From: Profundibacterium mesophilum KAUST100406-0324
Lineage (GTDB): Bacteria > Pseudomonadota > Alphaproteobacteria > Rhodobacterales > Rhodobacteraceae
Assembly: GCF_009835145.1 (NCBI RefSeq)
Contig: NZ_APKE01000022.1
Location: 108,804-172,803 of the forward strand
DNA length: 64,000 bases
Direction of reading: 5' to 3'
Below the pieces are notes generated by a model. The model was given only the letters and a program-made list of their open reading frames with translations, searched no databases and was not told the origin of the DNA. The position numbers were made by a program, and so were the translations under genes. Shown piece after piece: positions 1 through 9,959 of the stretch (position 1 is the first letter of the stretch; the number at the start of each line of letters is the position of its first letter).

Positions 1-16
1 AAGGAAGTTTGGGATC

Positions 17-1264
17 ATGACGAGCGTTCTTGCACTCCAAGCCGAGCCCGAGACGATACGTGCCTGCACGATCTGCCGCGACGTCCAGAATTTCGACCTC
101 CTCATCGAGGACATGGAAACCGAACTCGGCGAGGCCTGGGGTGATCTGAGCTATGCCGATGCGCGCGTCTTCCTGACCCAGCCGGAGGCGGCCGACCTGG
201 AATTCGTCGCCGTTGCGATGGACGAGGATGACGAGGACAACATCTCCGAGATCGCCGAGCTGATCCGCACCGCGATCTCGCACTCGATCAAGGTCATCGT
301 GATCGCCGAGGAAGTCAGCCCGATGGTGCTGCACCAGCTTCTCAAGCTCGGCGCGAGCGAATTTGTCCCCTACCCTTTGCCGGAAGGCGCGCTGCACGAT
401 GCGGTCGCACGCCTCGCGAAGGCCGCCGAGGAAGCCCCCGGGCCCGAGACATCCGCCGCCAAACCCACCGCGCTCAAGCCGACAGGCGACCGCGAGGGGG
501 TGGTATTGCCGGTGCAGGGGCTGGCGGGGGGTGTCGGGGCCACGACATTCGCCGTCAACCTCGCATGGGAGCTCGCGACATCCCCCAAGACCGAGGCGCC
601 CCGTGTCTGCCTGATCGATCTCGACCTGCAGGCCGGCGCGGTGAGCACCTATCTCGACCTGCCGAGGCGCGAGGCGATCTTCGAGCTGCTCTCGGACACC
701 GAATCGATGGACAGCGAGAGCTTCATGCAGGCGCTGCTGAGCTATAATGACAAGCTGCACGTGCTCACCGCCCCGGCGGAGATGCTGCCGCTCGACTTGA
801 TCACCCCCGAGGATATCGAACGTCTGCTGACCATCGCGCGGGCCAATTTCGACTATGTCGTCATCGACATGCCCTCGACGGTCGTCCAATGGACCGAATC
901 GGTCCTGAGCGCGGCGCGGGTCTATTTCTCGCTGATCGAGCTCGACATGCGGTCCGCGCAGAATGCCCTCAGGCTGCTGCGGGCTCTCAAGGCCGAGGAT
1001 CTCCCCGTCGAGAAGCTGCGCTTCATGCTCAATCGCGGACCGAAATTCGCTGACCTGACCGGCAAGGCGCGGGTCAAGCGCCTCGCCGAGACGCTCGACA
1101 TCGCCATCGACGTGCAGCTTCCCGACGGGGGCCGCCAGGTGACGCAGGGCAATGACCAGGGCACGCCCCTTGCCGAGAGCGCGCGCAAGAACCCGCTGCG
1201 GCGCGAGATCCAGAAGATCGCCCTCTCCGCGCATGAGCTCAACCGCGCCGTCGCCAGCGCCTGA
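17..1264 (+). CDS. cpaE: Tad pilus assembly protein CpaE/TadZ (atypical MinD-like ATPase)
   Basis: This 415-residue protein is the polar-localising ATPase-like factor of the Tad/Flp pilus machine. The first 140 residues resemble a receiver fold. A SIMIBI/MinD-type domain follows, with a nucleotide-loop GGVGATT near residues 170-176 and a Walker B VCLIDLDLQAG near 196. In a deviant Walker A (KGGxGKT) both signature lysines would be present; here both positions are alanine, which is a known feature of many CpaE/TadZ proteins. An AAGGAAG ribosome site lies 9 bases before the ATG. cpaF follows 13 bases downstream on the same strand, so this is the middle of a tad operon whose earlier genes (flp, cpaB, rcpA and others) lie left of the window. 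Confidence 0.93.
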   Translation: MTSVLALQAEPETIRACTICRDVQNFDLLIEDMETELGEAWGDLSYADARVFLTQPEAADLEFVAVAMDEDDEDNISEIAELIRTAISHSIKVIVIAEEVSPMVLHQLLKLGASEFVPYPLPEGALHDAVARLAKAAEEAPGPETSAAKPTALKPTGDREGVVLPVQGLAGGVGATTFAVNLAWELATSPKTEAPRVCLIDLDLQAGAVSTYLDLPRREAIFELLSDTESMDSESFMQALLSYNDKLHVLTAPAEMLPLDLITPEDIERLLTIARANFDYVVIDMPSTVVQWTESVLSAARVYFSLIELDMRSAQNALRLLRALKAEDLPVEKLRFMLNRGPKFADLTGKARVKRLAETLDIAIDVQLPDGGRQVTQGNDQGTPLAESARKNPLRREIQKIALSAHELNRAVASA

Positions 1265-1277
1265 AGGAGACCGGCCC

Positions 1278-2747
<1,470 letters not shown>

Positions 2748-2750
2748 ACC

Positions 2751-3716
2751 ATGCTTAGCGCAGAGCCGCTCATCTACGGATTGATCTTCGTCGCCGTGAT
2801 CGTTCTGGTGGAAGGCATCTATCTTACGGTCTTTGGCCGTTCGATCAGCCTCAACAGCCGCGTCAACCGCCGGCTCGAGATGCTCGAGAAGGGCAAGGGC
2901 CGCGAACAGGTGCTCGACCAGCTCCGCAAGGAGATGAGCCAGCACATGAAATCGCAGAGCATCCCGCTCTACTCGATGCTGGCCGTCAAGGCGCAGAAGG
3001 CCAATATTGCCTTCACCCCGGTGCAACTGATCGTCGTGATGGTCATCCTGTCGACGGTCGCCTATCTCGGCCTGACGATCCAGACCGCCGCCTCGGCGCC
3101 GATCCGCATCGTCGTCGCTGCCGCGATGGGCGTGGGCGGGGTCTATGTCTGGATCAATGGCAAGGCCAAGAAGCGCATGGGCCTGATCGAGGAGCAGCTC
3201 CCCGACGCGGTCGAGCTGATGGTGCGCAGTTTGCGCGTGGGCCATCCCTTCTCGAGCGCCATCAACATCGTCGCCAAGGAGGTTCCCGACCCGCTCGGCA
3301 GCGAGATGGGCGTGATCGCGGACGAGGCGGCCTATGGGCGCGAATCGGGCGAGGCGCTCAAGGCGATGGCCGAGCGGCTCGACATGCAGGACCTGCGCTT
3401 TCTCGCTGTGGCCGTGACGATCCAGCAGCAATCGGGCGGCAACCTCGCCGAGGTGCTCGACGGGCTGGCCAAGGTGATCCGCTCGCGCTTCAAGCTCTTT
3501 CGCCGCGTCAAGGCGATCACCGCCGAGGCGAAATGGTCCGGCATGTTCCTGTCGGTCTTCCCGCTGGGCGCGCTGGTGATGATCAACGTGATCTCGCCCA
3601 ACTACTACGACGCGGTGAAGGAGACCTCCTACTTCATTCCGGCCTGCCTCGTCGTGGCCGCCTTTCTCGTCATCAACATCGTGGTCATGAAATCCCTCGT
3701 GAACATCAAGGTCTGA
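2751..3716 (+). CDS. tadB: Tad inner-membrane platform protein TadB
   Basis: This 321-residue polytopic protein has the type II secretion F (T2SSF) domain in its central part, around LPDAVELMVRSLRVGHPFSSAI and QQQSGGNLAEVLD. Hydrophobic segments lie at the N-terminus, around residues 95-130 and at the C-terminus. With TadC it forms the inner-membrane platform on which CpaF acts. It begins 3 bases after cpaF with GAAGGGG just upstream and is followed 10 bases later by tadC, so translation is likely coupled. The length is normal for the family. Confidence 0.93.
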   Translation: MLSAEPLIYGLIFVAVIVLVEGIYLTVFGRSISLNSRVNRRLEMLEKGKGREQVLDQLRKEMSQHMKSQSIPLYSMLAVKAQKANIAFTPVQLIVVMVILSTVAYLGLTIQTAASAPIRIVVAAAMGVGGVYVWINGKAKKRMGLIEEQLPDAVELMVRSLRVGHPFSSAINIVAKEVPDPLGSEMGVIADEAAYGRESGEALKAMAERLDMQDLRFLAVAVTIQQQSGGNLAEVLDGLAKVIRSRFKLFRRVKAITAEAKWSGMFLSVFPLGALVMINVISPNYYDAVKETSYFIPACLVVAAFLVINIVVMKSLVNIKV

Positions 3717-3726
3717 GGATCGACAC

Positions 3727-4698
3727 ATGGACCGGATCAATCTTCTGCTCACGGGCCTCCTGGGACCGCTCGGCCCGCTGATCGCGGTGGGCGGGCTGGG
3801 AGTGCTGCTGATCCTGCTGACCCTGCCCTTTCTCTTCAGGCGCCGGCCGGACCCGCTCGACAAGCTGCGCAGCGGCACACGCGCCGCCGCCTCCTCCACC
3901 GAAGGGCCGGCCCTGCGGATCGGGGGCAAGCACGACAAGCTGGAGAAATATTCGACCTTCCTCGAGCCGCAGAACGCGGAGGAATATTCCGCCAGCCGCC
4001 TCAAGCTCCTGCAGGCCGGCTACCGCTCCAAGAACGCGGTGCGCATCTTCCATTTCATGCAATTCGCGCTCGGCGTCGGGTTCCTCGCCCTCGGCGCGCT
4101 CTATGCCGTGGTCAAGTCCGCCACTTCGGACCCGTCGACCCAAGCCACGATCCTGACCATCCTGATCCCCGGCGTGGTGGGCTACATGGCCCCCAAGTAC
4201 TGGGTGACGAAACGCCTGCAGACGCGGCAGGAGGAGATCACCAACGGCTTTCCCGACAGTCTCGACATGATGCTGGTCTGCGTCGAGGCCGGCCAGTCGC
4301 TCGACCAGTCGATCGTCCGCGTCGCGCGCGAGATCCGCTCGGGCTTCCCCGCCCTCGCCGACGAGTACGAGATGGTCGGCAACGAGATCAAGGCGGGCAA
4401 GGAGAAGGTCGCCGTTCTGCGCGACATGTCCGAACGGTGCGGCGTTCCCGATGTGGCAAGCTTCGTCACCGTGCTGATCCAGTCCTCGACCTTCGGCACG
4501 TCGATCGCCGAGGCGCTGCGGGTCTATGCCTCCGAAATGCGTGACAAACGCGTCATGCGCGCCGAGGAGAAGGCGAACACCTTGCCGACCAAGATGACTC
4601 TTGCGACAATGATGCTCACCGTTCCGCCTCTTCTGATCATCCTGCTCGGACCCTCGATCTACAATATCGTCGAGACATTGGGCAGCTTCTCCATGTAG
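3727..4698 (+). CDS. tadC: Tad inner-membrane platform protein TadC
   Basis: This is the second T2SSF-domain platform protein of the Tad machine, 323 residues. An N-terminal membrane segment is followed by a cytoplasmic stretch, two hydrophobic segments around 110-155, the conserved GFPDSLDMMLVCVEAGQSLD region and a C-terminal membrane segment (LTVPPLLIILLGPSIYNI). A GAGGAT ribosome site precedes the ATG. It is the fourth gene of the run cpaE-cpaF-tadB-tadC and is spaced 3 bases from the next lipoprotein gene. Confidence 0.93.
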   Translation: MDRINLLLTGLLGPLGPLIAVGGLGVLLILLTLPFLFRRRPDPLDKLRSGTRAAASSTEGPALRIGGKHDKLEKYSTFLEPQNAEEYSASRLKLLQAGYRSKNAVRIFHFMQFALGVGFLALGALYAVVKSATSDPSTQATILTILIPGVVGYMAPKYWVTKRLQTRQEEITNGFPDSLDMMLVCVEAGQSLDQSIVRVAREIRSGFPALADEYEMVGNEIKAGKEKVAVLRDMSERCGVPDVASFVTVLIQSSTFGTSIAEALRVYASEMRDKRVMRAEEKANTLPTKMTLATMMLTVPPLLIILLGPSIYNIVETLGSFSM

Positions 4699-4701
4699 GT
4701 C

Positions 4702-5250
4702 ATGCCGTTCATCCTCCTGCCCCTGTTGCTGCTGCTGGCCGCCTGCGCCGGGACGCAAGGCACCGCGCGTGGTCCCTACGCGCCCGCCGGCGTGCCGCGC
4801 GGCGAGACGAGCGTCGACGGGCTGATCGTCGGGCACAGGCTGATGGCGGCGGGCGAGGCGGAACTGGCGCTCAAGGCCTACCTGCTGGCCGCCTCGGAGC
4901 ACGGCACGACCGTCGATGTGCTCTCGGCGCTGGGATCGGCCAATCTCGCGCTGGGCCGGCTGGGCCAGGCCGAGACGCTGCTGCGCCGCGCGGTGCGCAG
5001 CGATGCCGCCTTCGCCCCCGCCTGGAACAATCTCGGCGTGGTGCTGATGGAGCGCGGCGAGATCGCCGAGGCGGCACGCGTCTTTCGCACCGCCGTCGCC
5101 CTCGATAGTGGCCAAAGTGACGAGATACGCGGAAATCTCTCCCTCGCCCTCGAAAAGAGCGCGACCCCCGACTACCCTGACGCGGACAACGCGAATTTCG
5201 CGCTGGTCCGGCGCGGCACGGGAAGCTACCTGATCCTGCCCCGCGGCTGA
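4702..5250 (+). CDS. tadD: TadD-like tetratricopeptide lipoprotein
   Basis: This 182-residue protein starts with a short lipoprotein signal (MPFILLPLLLLLAAC, lipid Cys at 15) and carries about three TPR-like helices, for example LSALGSANLALGRLGQAETL and PAWNNLGVVLMERGEIAEAARV. TadD proteins are outer-membrane-anchored TPR factors thought to assist the Tad secretin. The start lies 3 bases after the tadC stop with little Shine-Dalgarno signal, which points to coupled translation. It could equally be called a generic TPR lipoprotein; the tadD name rests on position plus architecture. Confidence 0.85.
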   Translation: MPFILLPLLLLLAACAGTQGTARGPYAPAGVPRGETSVDGLIVGHRLMAAGEAELALKAYLLAASEHGTTVDVLSALGSANLALGRLGQAETLLRRAVRSDAAFAPAWNNLGVVLMERGEIAEAARVFRTAVALDSGQSDEIRGNLSLALEKSATPDYPDADNANFALVRRGTGSYLILPRG

Positions 5251-5280
5251 GACGCCGGCCGGCAACTGCGATGCAAAAGG

Positions 5281-6150
5281 ATGCATGCCATGCGCCACCC
5301 CCTTATCGCGGCCTGCGCCGGCGCGATGCTGCTGCTCGTCTCGGGCTGCGGCGCGCGCGACAACTCGGCCGAGGCGCGGCGGGCGATCGAGGACGTCAAC
5401 GTCATCGATGAGACCAACCTCAACGACATCATGCTCACCGTGGCCGATCCCACGGAGGCCGTGAACTACTTCAAGCGCGCCTCGGCCGCCGCGCCGGACC
5501 GGCTCGACCTGCAGCGCGGGCTCGCCGCCTCGCTGGTCCGGGCCAAGGCGATCACCGAGGCGACCGGCGCCTGGCAAAGCGTCGCCGCCCATCCGCAGGC
5601 CACGCCCTCCGACAAGGTGCAATATGCCGACGCTCTGATCCGCGCGGGCCGCTGGAACGAGGCCGAGGCGCAGCTCAACGCGATCCCCCCCACCTACGAG
5701 ACCTTCGAGCGCTACAAGCTCGAGGCGATGGTCGCCGACAGCAACAAGCGCTGGGCCAAGGCCGACAGCTTCTACGAGATCGCCGCCAGCCTGACCACGC
5801 AGCCGGCCGGGGTGATGAACAACTGGGGCTATTCCAAGCTCAGCCGCGGGGATTTCGACGCCGCCGAGCGCCTCTTCGCCGAGGCGATCGGGCATGACCG
5901 CGATCTCTTCACCGCCAAGAACAACCTCGTGCTGGCCCGCGGCGCCCAGCGCAAATACGACCTGCCCGTCGTGCCGATGAGCCAGACCGAGCAGGCGCAG
6001 CTCATGCATACGCTCGCCCTCGCCGCGATCAAGCAGGGCGACGTGGCGATCGGCAAGGGCCTTTTGCGCAGCGCCGTGGACACGCATCCGCAGCATTTCG
6101 AGGCCGCCGCGCGGAGCCTGGCCGCGCTCGAAGCGAACGTGGCGCGCTAG
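5281..6150 (+). CDS. Second tetratricopeptide lipoprotein of the tad operon
   Basis: This 289-residue lipoprotein has the signal MRHPLIAACAGAMLLLVSGC (lipid Cys at 23 counting from the first ATG). TPR-like repeats occur throughout, for example AVNYFKRASAAAPDRLDLQ and GVMNNWGYSKLSRGDFDAAE. The first ATG at 5281 and the third at 5290 are both possible starts. It is the second TPR lipoprotein in a row and probably works with the preceding one in the outer-membrane part of the Tad machine. The prepilin peptidase gene follows 2 bases later. Confidence 0.85.
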   Translation: MHAMRHPLIAACAGAMLLLVSGCGARDNSAEARRAIEDVNVIDETNLNDIMLTVADPTEAVNYFKRASAAAPDRLDLQRGLAASLVRAKAITEATGAWQSVAAHPQATPSDKVQYADALIRAGRWNEAEAQLNAIPPTYETFERYKLEAMVADSNKRWAKADSFYEIAASLTTQPAGVMNNWGYSKLSRGDFDAAERLFAEAIGHDRDLFTAKNNLVLARGAQRKYDLPVVPMSQTEQAQLMHTLALAAIKQGDVAIGKGLLRSAVDTHPQHFEAAARSLAALEANVAR

Positions 6151-6152
6151 GA

Positions 6153-6665
6153 ATGGAGCTCTCACCGGGCGCGGCGCTGGCCTTCGCACTTCCCGCCCTG
6201 CCGATCTGCATCTGGGTGGCGTGGTCGGACATGGCGCGGATGAAGATCCCCAATGCCGCGGTGATCGCCCTTGCGGCGAGTTTCGCCCTGATCGGCCCCT
6301 TCGTTCTCCCCCTGGAGGACTGGGCCTGGCGCTGGACGCATCTGGCCGCCGTGCTGCTGGCCGGTTTCTGCCTCAACCTGGCGGGGGCGCTCGGCGCGGG
6401 GGACGCGAAATTCGCGGCCGCCGCCGCGCCCTTCGTCGCGCCGCAGGACATCCCGGCGGTGATGGTTCTCTTCGCCGCCGTGCTCCTCACCGCCTTCGCC
6501 ACCCACCGCGCGGCACGCGCCGTTCCCGCGATCCGGGCCCGCAGCCCCCATTGGGAGAGCTGGAAGCGCAAGGATTTCCCGATGGGGCTCGCGCTGGGCG
6601 GAACGCTTGCCTTCTACCTGCTGCGCGCGGCGATGCCCGGCATGTTCGGCGGAACGATCTCGTAG
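6153..6665 (+). CDS. tadV: Tad prepilin peptidase TadV/CpaA (A24 aspartic protease)
   Basis: This 170-residue membrane protease cleaves Flp-type prepilins. It shows the two catalytic aspartates expected of the family: the first in AWSDMARMKIPN near residue 25 and the second in the GxGD motif GALGAGDAKFAAA near residue 85. It has about five hydrophobic segments and lacks the N-terminal methyltransferase domain, which is normal for TadV. It closes the tad operon. Its last 52 bases overlap the 3' end of the converging membrane-protein gene. Confidence 0.9.
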   Translation: MELSPGAALAFALPALPICIWVAWSDMARMKIPNAAVIALAASFALIGPFVLPLEDWAWRWTHLAAVLLAGFCLNLAGALGAGDAKFAAAAAPFVAPQDIPAVMVLFAAVLLTAFATHRAARAVPAIRARSPHWESWKRKDFPMGLALGGTLAFYLLRAAMPGMFGGTIS

Positions 6666-8266
6666 AGCGTATAGAGCTCGGTCTGCCGCACCGGCACGAG
6701 CCCATGTCCCTCCTCGGCCATCAGACGCACGATCTCGTCACGGCTGCCCGGATCGATCGGGCAGAGCGGCACCAGGAAATGCGTCGCGTTCTGCACACCG
6801 GGCAGCCCGCCATAGCGCCAGGGCGCACCGCCTGGCAGCGGGGCGATGCGCTCGGAGAACATCCAGAGGCTTTCGAGAAGGTCGGCGACCACGACCCGGC
6901 TTCCATCGGGCAACGCGGCAGTGTCGAGATCGCGGGCGACCATGTCGAACCATCCCGCAAGCCCGCCCTCCAGGCTGCAGGATGGAAGCGCGGTGCCCCC
7001 GATCGATGGCGGCGGCGAGCGGTCGGCGCGGGCGCGCAGCGCCGCGAGCTGTGCGATACCCTGCTCGCCGGCATGCAGCAGGTTGACCCGGCTCGCGCGC
7101 TCGGTCTCCATCAAGAGATCGCCGTGCCGCCCGCCGCGCGGCAGAAGCGGCACGTAATCCGCGCGGTCCTCGGCCAGATGCCGCACCGGGCTGAGCGCGA
7201 GATTGACCAGGTAGGGCGCTCCCAGGCCCGCAAGCACCAGGGCGGCCACGAGCACGCCAGTCCGCGCGGCGTCTCCCCCTTTCGCCGCGCCACCTCCCGC
7301 CGGCAGCAGCCCGAGCAGAAGCAGGCCCACGGGGGCGAACCAGAGCGGATCGTTCCCGAAATTCTGGAAGGTGATGTAGACCAGCCCACCCAGCATCAGC
7401 AAAAGACCGAGCCCCTCGACCGCGCGCCCGCCGCGGCGCAGGCAGATCACCGCCGCCAGCATCGCCACATGCCCCACGAGATAGGCCGGACCCGTCAGCA
7501 CCTGCGCCAGCGACAGGCCCGGATAGGCGCGGGTCTGCGATCGGGCCGTGTCGAGGAGATCGCCGAAATAGCCCGGCCAGAACCCGGCGCCCACGCCCAG
7601 CGTGAAAACCCCCAGGCAAGCGATGGCGAGGCCCGCGGCGATGGCCATCACCCCGAAATCGCGCCGCAGCGCCAGGAGGACAAGCACGGCGGGCAGCAGC
7701 CCCACCACATAGGTGACCTTGATCAGCGCCAGCGCGGCCAGCGGCAAGCCGATACCTGCCCCGTCCCCGAGCGCGTTGCGGCGGATCGGCGGCACCAGCG
7801 CCGTGCCCAGGGCAATGAAGCCCAGCGCCCAGGCCCAGCGGTTGTAATGCATGGAGATCGACAGCCCCGGATCGGTGCCCCCATGCACGAGAGACAGGAT
7901 CAACACCGCCGGCAGGGCGGCGAATGCCGCGGCGCCAAGCCCCCCGAAGCGCCGTGCCCCGATGCCGGCCGCAAGGGGCACGCACAAAAGCGCCAGCGCG
8001 ATCTGCGCGATCACGAAGGCCTTGCCGATGCCAAGCCCAACCGACATCGCCAGCGCGATGGGCCAGATCGCCAGGGGGCCGATCGGGGTCATGAAATCGG
8101 CGTGTGGCCGCTCGCCGCGCTCCATCCTGAGAGCCAGTTCGACGAGATGGATGACATCGCCTTCGTAGCGGTTCACCCGCAGACCATCCGCCAGAAGGGC
8201 AAGCCCGCCCAGAATGACGAGCACCGCCAGACCGGCACCCGTCGCCTTTGCACGACTTGCCATCAT
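6614..8266 (-). CDS. GT-C-like polytopic membrane protein
   Basis: This is a protein of about 550 residues with ten or more hydrophobic segments and a hydrophilic C-terminal third. Near the N-terminus it has GDVIHLVELALRMERG followed by HADFMTPIGPL. This resembles the first periplasmic loop of GT-C/GT39-type glycosyltransferases, in which an acidic motif is followed by an R-x-G-x-x-P-x-x-DF stretch. I infer a lipid-linked sugar transferase but cannot assign a substrate. Two adjacent ATGs (8266, 8263) are possible starts; the frame continues upstream without support. The gene is convergent with tadV and divergent from the AAA ATPase. Confidence 0.7.
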   Translation of the reverse strand: MMASRAKATGAGLAVLVILGGLALLADGLRVNRYEGDVIHLVELALRMERGERPHADFMTPIGPLAIWPIALAMSVGLGIGKAFVIAQIALALLCVPLAAGIGARRFGGLGAAAFAALPAVLILSLVHGGTDPGLSISMHYNRWAWALGFIALGTALVPPIRRNALGDGAGIGLPLAALALIKVTYVVGLLPAVLVLLALRRDFGVMAIAAGLAIACLGVFTLGVGAGFWPGYFGDLLDTARSQTRAYPGLSLAQVLTGPAYLVGHVAMLAAVICLRRGGRAVEGLGLLLMLGGLVYITFQNFGNDPLWFAPVGLLLLGLLPAGGGAAKGGDAARTGVLVAALVLAGLGAPYLVNLALSPVRHLAEDRADYVPLLPRGGRHGDLLMETERASRVNLLHAGEQGIAQLAALRARADRSPPPSIGGTALPSCSLEGGLAGWFDMVARDLDTAALPDGSRVVVADLLESLWMFSERIAPLPGGAPWRYGGLPGVQNATHFLVPLCPIDPGSRDEIVRLMAEEGHGLVPVRQTELYTLYEIVPPNMPGIAARSR

Positions 8267-8436
8267 CACACCCCGCTTCGCGCCAAATCTTGGCCACAAT
8301 ACGGGATCACTTTCGCCCCTGAACAGTGAAGCACCGATGAACCGGGGCAAAAACCTCTCGCGCGGCGCTGCCGCCACGCAAGCGGGCAGGCAGGCAGACG
8401 CGTTTCAGGCAGCGCGCGGCAGAGCGAGTGACAGGC

Positions 8437-9810
8437 ATGACCATGCAAGGCAACGCGGCCAGGCAGCAGCCGCTTCCCAAGACCCTCCCCACGGACCGGC
8501 GCATGCAGGGCCAGACCGCGGGCGTGGTCGCGCCACCCATCCCCAAGACCCTCGCGGCGATGAAACTGCCGCCCGTCATGATGCGCGACATCGTTCTCAA
8601 GACGATGTTCCGCATGAATGTCGAGCATGTCTCCGAGCTTGCCGCGACGATCTGCCTGCCGATGCAGATCACGCAGGAGCTGGTCGATGCAGCCCGGCAG
8701 CAGGGCCTGATCGAGGCGACGGGCACCTTGCATGCGACATCGGCCTCGGAGATGGGCTACAGGCTGAGCGAGACGGGAAAGGCCCGCGCGCTCGATGCCC
8801 TCTCGCAGTCGGAATATTACGGCGCGATGCCCGTGCCCCTCTCGGTCTACCGCGAGCAGGTCGCGCGCCAGTCGATCCGCAACATCCGCATATCCCGCAG
8901 CCAGCTGACCGGCGCGATGGGGCATCTGGTCCTGCCGGACGACCTTCTGGACAATCTCGGCCCCGCCGTCGGCGCCGGCCGGTCGATCCTGATGTACGGC
9001 CCCCCGGGCAACGGCAAATCATCCATCTCCAACGGCATCCGCGATGCGATCGGCGACCGCATCTACGTGCCGCGCGCGATCGAGTATTCGGGCCAGGTGA
9101 TCACCGTCTACGACCCGATCGTGCACACTGCCGCGACCGGCGCCGACAGCGATCCGTCGGCCCTGCGCCGTCGCACCCGCTTCGACACGCGCTACGTCCA
9201 TTGCGAGCGGCCGACGGTCGTGACCGGCGGCGAGCTGACGCTCGACATGCTCGACCTGGTCTACAACCCCACCGCCAAGACCTACCAGGCGCCGTTGCAG
9301 CTCAAGGCGACGGGCGGCATCTTCATCGTCGACGACCTCGGCCGGCAGGCCGACCCGCCGCAGGCTCTGATCAACCGCTGGATCGTGCCGCTCGAGGAAT
9401 CGCGCGACATCCTTGCCCTGCAATCGGGCGAGAAGTTCACCGTGCCCTTCGACACGCTGGTGATCTTCTCGACGAACTTTCACCCCAACAAGATCTTCGA
9501 CCAGGCGGCCCTGCGCCGTATCTTCTTCAAGATCAAGATCGACGGCCCGAACCAGAAAGACTTCCTCCGGATCTTCTCGCTCGTCGCGCAGAAGCGCAAG
9601 ATGCCCCTCGACGAGGCCTCCCTCGTGCACCTGATGAAGCAGAAATACCCGCAGATCGACAACATCTACGCCAATTATCAACCGATCTTCCTGATCGACC
9701 AGATGATCTCCATCTGCGAATTCGAGGGAAAGCCCTATCACATGACACCCGAGCTCATCGACCGGGCCTGGGCAAACATGTTCGTCGCGGAGGAGGACAT
9801 CGTCCGCTGA
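8437..9810 (+). CDS. AAA-type ATPase with N-terminal winged-helix-like region
   Basis: This protein is about 457 residues. After a basic linker, residues 50-120 look like a winged helix (HVSELAATICLPMQITQELVDAA, then MGYRLSETGKARA). The P-loop domain has Walker A MYGPPGNGKSS near 190-200, Walker B GGIFIVDDLGR near 305, and a sensor-like FDTLVIFSTNFHP. Starts at 8428 (GTG), 8437 or 8443 are possible; none has a strong ribosome site. It lies just beyond the tad operon and may act with it, but nothing in the sequence shows the client. I recognise it as a conserved alphaproteobacterial ATPase family, not as a named gene. Confidence 0.8.
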   Translation: MTMQGNAARQQPLPKTLPTDRRMQGQTAGVVAPPIPKTLAAMKLPPVMMRDIVLKTMFRMNVEHVSELAATICLPMQITQELVDAARQQGLIEATGTLHATSASEMGYRLSETGKARALDALSQSEYYGAMPVPLSVYREQVARQSIRNIRISRSQLTGAMGHLVLPDDLLDNLGPAVGAGRSILMYGPPGNGKSSISNGIRDAIGDRIYVPRAIEYSGQVITVYDPIVHTAATGADSDPSALRRRTRFDTRYVHCERPTVVTGGELTLDMLDLVYNPTAKTYQAPLQLKATGGIFIVDDLGRQADPPQALINRWIVPLEESRDILALQSGEKFTVPFDTLVIFSTNFHPNKIFDQAALRRIFFKIKIDGPNQKDFLRIFSLVAQKRKMPLDEASLVHLMKQKYPQIDNIYANYQPIFLIDQMISICEFEGKPYHMTPELIDRAWANMFVAEEDIVR

Positions 9811-9843
9811 CAGGCGCCTCGCGCCATTCGGCTCCGGCACCTG

Positions 9844-9880
9844 CATCTTCATCTTCGCGGCAAATACCTCCGCCGGAGGC
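9844..9880 (+). repeat. Copy 1 of a short 3'-flank repeat ending in a CCTCCGCCGGAGG palindrome
   Basis: Just after the AAA ATPase stop lies CTTCATCTTCGCGGCAAATA followed by CCTCCGCCGGAGG, a self-complementary hairpin. A near-identical core (CTTCATCTTCGCTCAAATAC) occurs after the dedA gene at 33811, in the same orientation relative to the upstream gene. From memory this type of sequence is common at 3' gene ends in Rhodobacteraceae. Its role (terminator, REP-like element) is inferred. Confidence 0.55.
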
Positions 9881-9959
9881 ATCCCCTCCGGCCGCTGGCG
9901 CCGTCTTCCGGGCGGGCGCCGCCGCATGCGGCAAGGCGGCACGGGAAATCGGTGACCGC

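Noticed and set aside
8214..9959. Plus-strand frame fused in front of the helicase, which would give a 1405-residue protein
   Set aside because: This part overlaps the AAA ATPase in another frame and has low-complexity Arg/Pro composition. Family similarity begins only after 9960.
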